Below, piece after piece: positions 29,458 to 37,516 of a stretch of 37,516 nucleotides of DNA. Below the pieces are notes generated by a model. The model did not search any database. It had not been told where the DNA came from and saw only the letters and a program-made list of their open reading frames with translations. Position numbers and translations under genes: made by a program. How positions within the stretch are numbered: position 1 is the stretch's first letter; the number at the start of each line of letters is the position of its first letter. The stretch is taken from assembly GCF_000734965.1 (NCBI RefSeq), contig NZ_JMTB01000006.1, positions 1 through 37,516 on the forward strand, in the 5' to 3' direction. Origin of the DNA: Trabulsiella guamensis ATCC 49490 (GTDB lineage: Bacteria > Pseudomonadota > Gammaproteobacteria > Enterobacterales > Enterobacteriaceae).

Positions 29458-31191
29458 TTACATGCGCTCGACGGTTTCAATACCAAGTGTATCCAGTCCA
29501 AGCTTGAGGGTTTTCGCCGTCAGCAGCGCCAGTTTCAGACGGCTGTTGCGGATCTCTTCGCTTTCCGCGCTGAGGATTGGGCAATGCTCGTAGAAGCCTG
29601 AGAACAGACCGGCCAGATCGTAAAGGTAAGCACACATAACGTGCGGGGTACCTTCGCGTGCAACCACGTTCAGCGTCTCTTCAAACTGCAACAGACGCGC
29701 AGCCAGTTGCGCTTCACGATCTTCGTTAATCACCACCGGGGCGCTAACGAGCGCACGCTCTTCGATCTCTGCTTTGCGGAAGACCGACAATACGCGGGTA
29801 TAGGCATACTGCATATACGGCGCGGTGTTGCCTTCGAACGCCAGCATATTGTCCCAGTCGAAAATGTAATCGGTGGTACGGTTTTTCGACAGGTCGGCAT
29901 ATTTCACTGCGCCGATACCTACAGCATTGGCCAGTTTTTCCAGTTCGTCGGCCGGCATGTCCGGGTTTTTCTCCGCCACCAGACGACGGGCGCGCTCCAG
30001 CGCTTCATCCAGCAGATCAGCGAGCTTCACAGTACCGCCCGCACGGGTTTTGAACGGCTTACCGTCTTTGCCGAGCATCATACCGAACATGTGGTGTTCC
30101 AGCGGTACAGATTCCGGAACATAGCCCGCTTTACGCACGATAGTCCACGCCTGCATCAGGTGCTGGTGCTGACGGGAGTCGATGTAATAGAGCACGCGAT
30201 CGGCATGCAGCGTTTCGTAGCGGTATTTGGCGCAGGCGATGTCAGTGGTGGTATAGAGGTAGCCACCATCCTTTTTCTGGATGATGACGCCCATCGGTTC
30301 ACCTTCCTTGTTTTTGTACTCATCAAGGAATACCACGGTCGCGCCTTCGCTTTCCACCGCCAGACCTTTGGCTTTCAGATCCGCCACGATGCCCGGCAGC
30401 ATCGGGTTATACAGGCTTTCGCCCATCACGTCGTCACGGGTCAGGGTCACATTCAGACGCTGATAGGTGATCTGGTTTTGCGACATGGTAATGTCGACCA
30501 GCTTGCGCCACATTTCGCGGCAGTATTCGTCGCCGCCCTGCAGTTTCACGACATAACCACGAGCACGTTCAGCAAACGCTTCGTCTTCGTCATAATGTTT
30601 TTTAGCGGCACGATAAAATTCTTCGAGATCTGCCAGCGCCATATCACCGGCGTTTTCCTGTTGTTGTTTTTCGAGGAACGCAATCAGCATACCGAACTGG
30701 GTGCCCCAGTCGCCGACGTGGTTGGCACGGATCACTTTGTGACCGAGGAACTCCTGCGTACGGACGGACGCATCACCAATAATGGTGGAACGCAGGTGAC
30801 CAACGTGCATTTCTTTCGCCACGTTCGGCGCAGAGTAGTCAATGACAATGGTTTGCGGTTCATGTTTTGTCACGCCGAGACGATCGGATTTCAGCGCCTC
30901 ATTAACGTGCGTCGCCAGGAAAGCCGGATCAAGAAAAATATTGATGAAACCCGGGCCTGCGATTTCCACTTTACTGGCGATGCCGTCGAGGGCGAGATGG
31001 GTGAGTACCTGCTCTGCCAGTTGTCGCGGCGCCATGCCCAGTTTTTTCGCAACTGCCATCACGCCATTGGCCTGATAGTCGCCAAACTGCACTTTTGCTG
31101 ACTGACGAACCTGCGGTTCGCAATCGGCAGGCGCACCTGCCGCAATCAGGGCCTGACTAACTTTTTCTGAGAGAAGAGCCTGAATATTCAC
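29458..31191 (-). CDS. argS: ArgS, arginyl-tRNA synthetase
   Basis: ArgS charges tRNA-Arg with arginine; essential class I aminoacyl-tRNA synthetase. The 577-residue protein matches the E. coli length. It has the N-terminal additional domain, the HIGH-type motif HVGH at residues 129-132, a GKPFKTR segment in place of a canonical KMSKS, as in E. coli ArgRS, and the C-terminal DALR anticodon-binding domain ending GIETVERM. A promoter is visible upstream on the minus strand. Confidence 0.98.
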   Translation of the reverse strand: MNIQALLSEKVSQALIAAGAPADCEPQVRQSAKVQFGDYQANGVMAVAKKLGMAPRQLAEQVLTHLALDGIASKVEIAGPGFINIFLDPAFLATHVNEALKSDRLGVTKHEPQTIVIDYSAPNVAKEMHVGHLRSTIIGDASVRTQEFLGHKVIRANHVGDWGTQFGMLIAFLEKQQQENAGDMALADLEEFYRAAKKHYDEDEAFAERARGYVVKLQGGDEYCREMWRKLVDITMSQNQITYQRLNVTLTRDDVMGESLYNPMLPGIVADLKAKGLAVESEGATVVFLDEYKNKEGEPMGVIIQKKDGGYLYTTTDIACAKYRYETLHADRVLYYIDSRQHQHLMQAWTIVRKAGYVPESVPLEHHMFGMMLGKDGKPFKTRAGGTVKLADLLDEALERARRLVAEKNPDMPADELEKLANAVGIGAVKYADLSKNRTTDYIFDWDNMLAFEGNTAPYMQYAYTRVLSVFRKAEIEERALVSAPVVINEDREAQLAARLLQFEETLNVVAREGTPHVMCAYLYDLAGLFSGFYEHCPILSAESEEIRNSRLKLALLTAKTLKLGLDTLGIETVERM

Positions 31192-31262
31192 CGGAATACC
31201 TTACGTTTGTCGCGCTAAACCCTGAGACGGGCTGCGCCAGGGTGTGGATAAATTAAGGCGGG

Positions 31263-31291
31263 AGTATACTGCATTTGACCAGTGCCGTCAG
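31263..31291 (-). promoter_or_regulatory. argS promoter
   Basis: Minus strand: -35 CTGACG (31286-31291) and -10 TATACT (31263-31268) are 17 bases apart, about 72 bases upstream of the argS ATG. The matches are four of six and five of six to the sigma-70 consensus. A small inverted repeat (CTGAGC/GCTCAG, 31294-31308) abuts the -35. Confidence 0.65.
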
Positions 31292-31434
31292 CACTGAGCA
31301 GGGCTCAGCACGCCCGGAAATTCACTGCACGTTTAACGAATAACCATTCATCCGCCGAGAATGACATTCATCGATTGGTTCACTCGCTGTAACCTGGTAA
31401 ATTAGCGCTTTCCCGGCTAATGACAGAGACGAAA

Positions 31435-32001
31435 ATGACCGCATGGCAGAGCATTGTGGAACTGCATGATATTTCCGCTGATTTACCCCGTTTCACTCAG
31501 GCGTTAACAGAACTTTCCACCCGGCTTGGGCTGGATATCGCACGGCTTGATGCCGATCACATTTCCCTGCGCTGTCACCAGAACGCTACAGCGGAACGCT
31601 GGCGCGCGGGATTTGAGCAGTGCGGAACGCTGCTCTCGAAAAACATCATTAATGGCCGCCCGATTTGCCTGTTTAAACTGGCGACGCCGGTCTGTGTCGC
31701 GCACTGGCAGTTCGATGTGGTAGAACTGCCGTGGCCGGGCGAGAAACGCTATCCCCACGAAGGCTGGGAACATATCGAAATCGTCCTGCCGGGTGAACCG
31801 GAAACACTGAATGCCCGCGCGCTGGCGCTGATTGCAGATGAAGGACTCAGCCAGCCGGGGATCGTGGTGAAAACCAGTTCGCCGAAAGGGAAGCATGAGC
31901 GCCTGCCGAATCCGACGCTCGCGGTGACCGATGGTAAGGTCACCATTAAGTTTCACCCATGGTCAATTGAACAGATTGTCGCCAGTGAGCAGCAGTCGTA
32001 A
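31435..32001 (+). CDS. yecM: YecM family protein (VOC superfamily fold, function unknown)
   Basis: A 188-residue cytoplasmic protein matching E. coli YecM throughout (SLRCHQNATAERWR, NGRPICLFKL, ELPWPGEKRYPHEGWEHIEIVLPG, SSPKGKHERLPNPTLAVTDGK). The family has the vicinal-oxygen-chelate fold with likely metal-binding His/Glu residues (HISLRCH, HEGWEHIE), but no established reaction. ATG 31435 follows a GAGACGA and gives the E. coli length; an ATG five codons upstream is less likely. It is divergent from argS. Confidence 0.94.
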   Translation: MTAWQSIVELHDISADLPRFTQALTELSTRLGLDIARLDADHISLRCHQNATAERWRAGFEQCGTLLSKNIINGRPICLFKLATPVCVAHWQFDVVELPWPGEKRYPHEGWEHIEIVLPGEPETLNARALALIADEGLSQPGIVVKTSSPKGKHERLPNPTLAVTDGKVTIKFHPWSIEQIVASEQQS

Positions 32002-32092
32002 TGACAATGTGAAGTAACACGACGTCCCCCCGTGGGAAGCGTGGCAAGATGATGAGCTTTCTGAGCACAGCATGAGCAAAAAGGAGACGACC

Positions 32093-32839
32093 ATGGCGCT
32101 GCTGGAGATTTGTTGCTACAGCATGGAATGTGCGGTCACGGCACAGCAAAGAGGAGCTGATCGCATTGAGCTTTGCGCGGCCCCGCAGGAGGGTGGGTTA
32201 ACCCCTTCTTATGGCGTGCTGAAAACGGTCCGGCAGAAGGTGACGATCCCGGTGCATCCGATTATTCGACCACGCGGCGGCGATTTCTGCTACACCGATG
32301 GCGAATTTGCGGCGATGCTGGCGGATATCCGTACCGTTCGCGAACTGGGGTATCCTGGTTTCGTGACGGGCGTACTGGATGCCCACGGTAATGTCGATAT
32401 GACGCGCATGCGGGAAATTATGGCGGCGGCGGGCAAACTGGCGGTCACTTTTCATCGGGCCTTTGATATGTGTTCGAATCCACTACAAGCCTTTGAAAAT
32501 TTAAAAGAATTAGGCGTAGCCCGCATACTAACTTCCGGCCAGCAATCCTCCGCAGAAAAAGGTCTCAAATTAATTCGGGAACTAATTGCCCATGATGATG
32601 CTCCAATCATTATGGCGGGTGCTGGTGTGCGGGTGAGTAACCTTGCGTTATTTCTGGACGCAGGTGTGAAAGAGGTACACAGCTCCGCAGGACAGTGGGT
32701 TGCGTCGGTAATGCGTTACCGCAATCAAGGCCTTTCGATGTCCACTGACCCCAATGCCGATGAATACTCTCGCTTTGCCGTCAATGGCGAAACCGTGGCG
32801 GAAATGAAGGCGATTGTGGCCCGTTACGACACGGAATAA
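32093..32839 (+). CDS. cutC: CutC, copper homeostasis-type protein
   Basis: CutC is a cytoplasmic TIM-barrel protein originally linked to copper tolerance in E. coli; its exact role is unsettled. From ATG 32093 (AAGGAG upstream) it has 248 residues, as in E. coli. Family motifs include [55 protein letters not shown] and IMAGAGV. The segment 32470-32625 uses many rare, AT-ending codons (CTA three times, ATA, several TTA), unlike its flanks, and is also where the protein differs most from E. coli. In E. coli K-12 torYZ follows cutC, as I recall; here a terminator and then cmoB (opposite strand) follow. Confidence 0.95.
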   Translation: MALLEICCYSMECAVTAQQRGADRIELCAAPQEGGLTPSYGVLKTVRQKVTIPVHPIIRPRGGDFCYTDGEFAAMLADIRTVRELGYPGFVTGVLDAHGNVDMTRMREIMAAAGKLAVTFHRAFDMCSNPLQAFENLKELGVARILTSGQQSSAEKGLKLIRELIAHDDAPIIMAGAGVRVSNLALFLDAGVKEVHSSAGQWVASVMRYRNQGLSMSTDPNADEYSRFAVNGETVAEMKAIVARYDTE

Positions 32840-32888
32840 CCGATTTTTACCGCGCATCATGTCGCCCAATATGATGCTTGCTTGTACC

Positions 32889-32921
32889 AGGCCCCTGCCA
32901 ATTAAACAGGGGCCTTTTTTT
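32889..32921 (+). terminator. Rho-independent terminator after cutC
   Basis: A perfect 9-bp stem (AGGCCCCTG 32889-32897, CAGGGGCCT 32907-32915) with a 9-base loop, followed by a run of about seven T bases, 50 bases after cutC. Confidence 0.9.
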
Positions 32922-32949
32922 CATTTCTCCGTCATCCAACCTGGCGCAC

Positions 32950-33055
32950 TCGTCATTTTGCCCCCGGGAAGTGCTCGGCGTCCTCACGTACTTCATGTAC
33001 GCTCCGGGGCCTGCGCGCTTGCCGTGAACAAACTGACGTCGCCGCCGACGGTTGG
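32950..33055. repeat. GC-rich, palindrome-containing intergenic element
   Basis: Non-coding DNA between the cutC terminator and the cmoB stop, with a CGTAC-TTCAT-GTACG hairpin (about 32986-33000) flanked by partly complementary GC-rich arms. It has the look of intergenic mosaic elements dispersed in Citrobacter-like genomes, as I recall them, but it occurs only once in this window, so repeat status is unproven. Confidence 0.4.
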
Positions 33056-33064
33056 GATCTGTGC

Positions 33065-34794
<1,730 letters not shown>

Positions 34795-34815
34795 TCAAAA
34801 ACGGCGTATTGTGCG

Positions 34816-35211
34816 CTAACGTAAGGAGAAAACCAACTCCCACGGCATATACCAGAGATTTGCCAGCACGGTCAGCAGCAGCGCGCACCAGGTGGCGCTC
34901 ATACCGGAACGACGCCAGCGGATCAGCCGATGATGATAGCCATAATAATGCATCAGGCGTCCGGCAATCAGTAACAGCCCGCAGATGTGCACCATCCAGG
35001 TTTCAGCACCGTTCATCTCCATGAACAGCATCAGAATAAGGCCGACAGGGATGTATTCCACTGCGTTACCATGAATACGAATGGCGCTTTGCAGCTCGCT
35101 AAAGCCGCCGTCACCATAGGAAACCCGGTACTGAAAACGCAGGCGAACAACATCAAATGAAAACTTAATTAACAGCAACGCACCCAGCACGGCATACAGC
35201 GCGCTTACCAT
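34816..35211 (-). CDS. yecN: YecN, MAPEG-family membrane protein
   Basis: A 131-residue inner-membrane protein with four hydrophobic segments (about 2-17, 52-68, 75-90, 105-125) and MAPEG family residues (RIHGNAVEYIPVGLILMLFMEMNG; the RxxGNxxEy pattern). MAPEG proteins include glutathione-dependent membrane enzymes, but YecN's own role is not established. It lies between cmoA and yecE as in E. coli. Confidence 0.92.
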   Translation of the reverse strand: MVSALYAVLGALLLIKFSFDVVRLRFQYRVSYGDGGFSELQSAIRIHGNAVEYIPVGLILMLFMEMNGAETWMVHICGLLLIAGRLMHYYGYHHRLIRWRRSGMSATWCALLLTVLANLWYMPWELVFSLR

Positions 35212-35256
35212 ACAAACTTCCTTTTAATACCAACAGATGGCTGTCACTATCATATA

Positions 35257-35982
35257 TCAGAATAGCGAAGATTGCTGCGGGATCGCAGGAGCGGCGCCGA
35301 CATCGGGCAGCGCAGCACGGAGATCGCGCCATAGCGTATCCACCAGTTCCGGTGCCTGGGCGATGTCCGGTGTATGTAGAAAAAGATAGGGAGTCGTGTT
35401 ACTTGCCCACTGCGGCAGCGTTTTCAGCCACACAGCAAATAATTCGCGGTTTTGCGCCATGTCATCGCTGCCGATAAAGCGCACCAGCGGATTGTGCGCC
35501 GTCACGATGGCATGGACAGGCACTTTCGGTTTTTTACGCTGCGCCGCAATGATCGTTTCGCTGTGCGGAACGGCGCTGTGCACCGGACGGCTGTCTAAAA
35601 TCACCCGATTCACGCCTCGCTGCATCAGGCCTCGATTCAGTGCCGTCTCCGCCTCGCCTTTGGCGAAAAAGAGCGGATGACGGACTTCTACTCCGTAGGT
35701 GAATGTTTTCGGCAGCGTGTCGAGAAAATGCCACAGGGCAGGGAGATCGGTCGGGCCAAAGGTCGCGGGCAACTGTAACCAGTACTGCCCGATGCGCGCC
35801 GCCAGCGGAGCGAGGCGATCGAAAAACTCCGCGGTAAGATCGTCGCAATGATGCAGCGAAGCCTGGTGGGAAATGGTGGCTGGGAATTTAAAGCAGAAGC
35901 GAAAATCGTCGGTGGTTTGCTCATACCAGCGCGCGACAATATCCGCCTTCGGCAGGGCATACAGCGTCGTGTTGCCTTCCAC
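35257..35982 (-). CDS. yecE: YecE (DUF72), 5'-truncated by prophage insertion; probable pseudogene
   Basis: The frame encodes the last 241 residues of YecE (272 in E. coli), a TIM-barrel-like DUF72 protein of unknown role, from VEGNTTLYALP to PAIPQQSSLF. Homology to E. coli extends upstream of the GTG only five codons (R-H-V-N-C, to about 35997); beyond that the frame runs through unrelated DNA to a TAA at 36022-36024, with no ATG and no ribosome site. The first 26 or so codons, which form the first strand of the fold, are therefore missing. The phage integrase starts the foreign DNA. yecE is a known insertion site of lambdoid, including Stx-carrying, phages such as P27. The product is probably absent or inactive. 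Confidence 0.88.
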   Translation of the reverse strand: MEGNTTLYALPKADIVARWYEQTTDDFRFCFKFPATISHQASLHHCDDLTAEFFDRLAPLAARIGQYWLQLPATFGPTDLPALWHFLDTLPKTFTYGVEVRHPLFFAKGEAETALNRGLMQRGVNRVILDSRPVHSAVPHSETIIAAQRKKPKVPVHAIVTAHNPLVRFIGSDDMAQNRELFAVWLKTLPQWASNTTPYLFLHTPDIAQAPELVDTLWRDLRAALPDVGAAPAIPQQSSLF

Positions 35983-36031
35983 ACAATTAACATGACGGGT
36001 TTGGGGGGTTAGCTGCCTGATTTAAAAACAA
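35983..36031. other. Prophage attachment junction (attL or attR) in yecE
   Basis: Homology to yecE ends at about 35997, and 34 bases later the integrase stop begins. The five codons at 35983-35997 (CGT CAT GTT AAT TGT) encode nearly the YecE residues but end in T, unlike the GC-ending codons further in, suggesting they may be the phage-borne copy of the core. The exact core cannot be set without the other junction. Confidence 0.6.
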
Positions 36032-37303
36032 TTATTTCCCGCTGACCTCGCCATGGGGCACCCATGGGGCAAAACCTGCAAGCCTCTGATTCAGCATTTC
36101 AACCTGATCCTGACTACAGTCTGACATCCACGATCCGTACACGTTGAAAACCATCTGTGCGCTGGCATGTCCCATCTGGCTCGCGATAAAACTCGGGTTT
36201 GCTCCGGCAGATAATGACCAGCAGGCGTAAGTATGCCGGGACTGGTACGCCTTTCGGTGCCTTATTCCTGCCCGCCGGATCGCGGCTTTCCATGAGTCAC
36301 CAACAGAATCAACCCGGTAATGATGCCCTGCCTGATCATTCCGTCTTATCACCTGAGGACTGAAAACAAATGTACAGTCGTGAGTCACAGAACGACCATA
36401 CTCACGCAGCTTTACCTCGATGTGATGTTGCGTACCAAGCCGCGTCATCTGCGCCTGATTTCTCAGTGCGTTGATCGCAGGCTCAATCAGGTGTATCACC
36501 CTGTTGGTGCTGGCCTCTGTTTTTGGTAGTGTGAAATCCCCGAGTTTTGTATAATTACGGCGGATCGTCATCGTTCCCGATTTTAGATCTATGTCTTCCC
36601 ATGCCAGGGCTACTAGCTCGCCGTGCCGCACTCCGGTATATACCGCTAACGCCCACAGGTTTTTCGTTTGTTGATGCTGGCAGGCTGCTATCAAACGAAC
36701 AAACTCATCACGGGTCAGCGGATCCGGTTTAGCCCTGGCTTTTTTTAATGGCTTAATCCCGTAAAACGGATTGGTACTGAGATAGCCATTTTCAACAGCA
36801 AACTGAAACATTCCGGCTATTGTCGTCATGTAATAGTTTACGGTTGAAACACTTCGCCCCCCTGACGGCGACGCGTAATCCGTCAGCAAATCCCGTCTGA
36901 TATACAATAAATCCTCTCTGGTGACTGACTTCACCAGTCTCCCGCCTCCTATTCTCGGTATAACATTCCTCGCTACAGACTCGTAACGGTTGAGGGCATT
37001 CGCGCTAATCTCAATTTCCTTGAGTTTAAGCCATTTATCGGCGAGTGCTTTCACGGTGATATCCTTTTTACCGGGACAGAATAACCTCAGGTTCGGTGAT
37101 TCAGGGAACTGTGCGGCATAGTCAAAACTTCCCATTCGAATGGCAAAGCACACTGCCGTTCGCAGTTCACCGGCAACCTTTCGGTTTTTTGCGGTATCAG
37201 GGACACCGAGGTTTTCCCTGACCCGCTTACCTTTGTACAGAAACCATATGCGAAGCGATCCGCCATGGTATTCGACGCCCGTTGGGTATGAATCTTTACT
37301 CAT
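36032..37303 (-). CDS. int: Phage tyrosine integrase (P27-like, yecE-targeting)
   Basis: Site-specific recombinase of the inserted prophage. The 423-residue protein has an N-terminal arm-type-site binding domain of the DUF3596 kind (GVEYHGGSLRIWFLYKGKRVRENLG), a SAM-like core-binding domain (about 82-175), and a catalytic domain with Arg226 (TGVRHGE), Lys261, Arg356 (YQSRHTYA; a Tyr stands where many have His), His379 (MGHAS) and nucleophile Tyr389 (NVYGSW). All needed catalytic residues are present, so it looks active. ATG 37303 follows a strong AGGAGGG. Its 3' end faces the attachment junction, the usual placement. Assignment to the P27 group is from recollection and from the yecE target. 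Confidence 0.95.
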   Translation of the reverse strand: MSKDSYPTGVEYHGGSLRIWFLYKGKRVRENLGVPDTAKNRKVAGELRTAVCFAIRMGSFDYAAQFPESPNLRLFCPGKKDITVKALADKWLKLKEIEISANALNRYESVARNVIPRIGGGRLVKSVTREDLLYIRRDLLTDYASPSGGRSVSTVNYYMTTIAGMFQFAVENGYLSTNPFYGIKPLKKARAKPDPLTRDEFVRLIAACQHQQTKNLWALAVYTGVRHGELVALAWEDIDLKSGTMTIRRNYTKLGDFTLPKTEASTNRVIHLIEPAINALRNQAQMTRLGTQHHIEVKLREYGRSVTHDCTFVFSPQVIRRNDQAGHHYRVDSVGDSWKAAIRRAGIRHRKAYQSRHTYACWSLSAGANPSFIASQMGHASAQMVFNVYGSWMSDCSQDQVEMLNQRLAGFAPWVPHGEVSGK

Positions 37304-37336
37304 TAATCCCTCCTGACGTCCAGGAGCCGGATCAGC

Positions 37337-37516
37337 TTACTCTTTTCGCTCATCGCGATCACCTGGTTGTTTTTGTGCTTCAAGCCACGCATTGATAGCT
37401 TTGCGGTTATACATGCATTCGCTGGTGGGTTTTGGTTTACCTTCAGGCGTAACATGTCTGTATTCCCTGCCAAGGAGCCATGATTTTTTTCTTGCGCGCG
37501 TGATGGTTCCACGTCT
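37337..37516 (-). CDS. xis: Phage excisionase, DUF1233 family (C-terminal part, runs off window)
   Basis: On the minus strand a frame open from the window edge to the TAA at 37337-37339 encodes 59 residues containing GTITRARKKSWLLGREY, HVTPEGKPKP, TSECMYNRKAINAWLEAQ. This is the pattern of the DUF1233 putative excisionases (a winged-helix DNA-binding fold) found next to integrases of lambdoid phages. The start lies beyond the window. It reads toward int with a 33-base gap, so xis and int are probably co-transcribed. A longer 69-residue frame at 37303-37512 in another phase is rejected as a shadow. Confidence 0.85.
   Translation of the reverse strand, partial: RRGTITRARKKSWLLGREYRHVTPEGKPKPTSECMYNRKAINAWLEAQKQPGDRDERKE

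Noticed and set aside
29641-31101. 486-codon open frame antisense to argS
   Set aside because: It lies wholly opposite argS, has no recognisable domain, and is rich in His, Phe and Arg, as expected for the complement of a GC-rich, strongly codon-biased gene.
37303-37512. 69-codon minus-strand frame upstream of int
   Set aside because: A different frame over the same DNA encodes clear DUF1233 excisionase motifs, so this one is a shadow.

Overview
The window is a stretch of enterobacterial chromosome with the E. coli-type backbone araG-araH / otsBA / uspC / flhDC / motAB-cheAW / tar-tap-cheRBYZ / flhBAE / argS / yecM-cutC / cmoBA / yecN / yecE. Nearly every backbone protein is recognisable end to end as the ortholog of its E. 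coli counterpart, but clearly diverged. The presence of araGH and tap, both of which I recall as missing from Salmonella, together with three insertions relative to E. coli K-12, suggests Citrobacter or a close relative. The genus is an inference.

Layout. 1-1867: end of the high-affinity arabinose ABC importer (araG partial, araH), closed by a terminator. 2028-4224: otsBA trehalose synthesis with a sigma-S-like -10. 4260-4697: uspC, convergent with otsA. 4698-5480: a long gene-free, AT-rich control region for flhDC holding a CRP site, a promoter candidate, a probable RcsAB box, an 18-bp perfect palindrome and other repeats. 5490-17399: flagellar master regulator, motor stators and the complete chemotaxis set with two receptors (Tar, Tap). 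17433-22454 (minus): a four-gene chaperone-usher fimbrial operon (pilin, chaperone, usher, tip adhesin) sitting between cheZ and flhB. 22817-26431: flhBAE, flagellar export. 26693-29420: a two-gene transporter/GH105 hydrolase operon resembling RhiT-RhiN of pectinolytic bacteria, with a KdgR-like operator upstream, sitting between flhE and argS. 29458-35211: argS, yecM, cutC, cmoB, cmoA, yecN. 35257-37516: yecE with its 5' end removed by an integrated prophage, whose integrase and (partial) DUF1233 excisionase close the window.

How it fits together. FlhD4C2 drives the flagellar cascade; FlhBAE build the export gate; MotAB power rotation; Tar/Tap-CheW-CheA-CheY-CheZ-CheR-CheB steer it. The inserted fimbrial operon places a surface adhesin, transcribed in the opposite direction, inside the motility locus. 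The rhiTN-like pair would import and cleave unsaturated rhamnogalacturonan disaccharides from pectin. I found no CRISPR array, no insertion sequence, no tRNA or rRNA gene, and no clear candidate for a wholly new kind of system; the most interesting parts are the three insertions and the control DNA around them.
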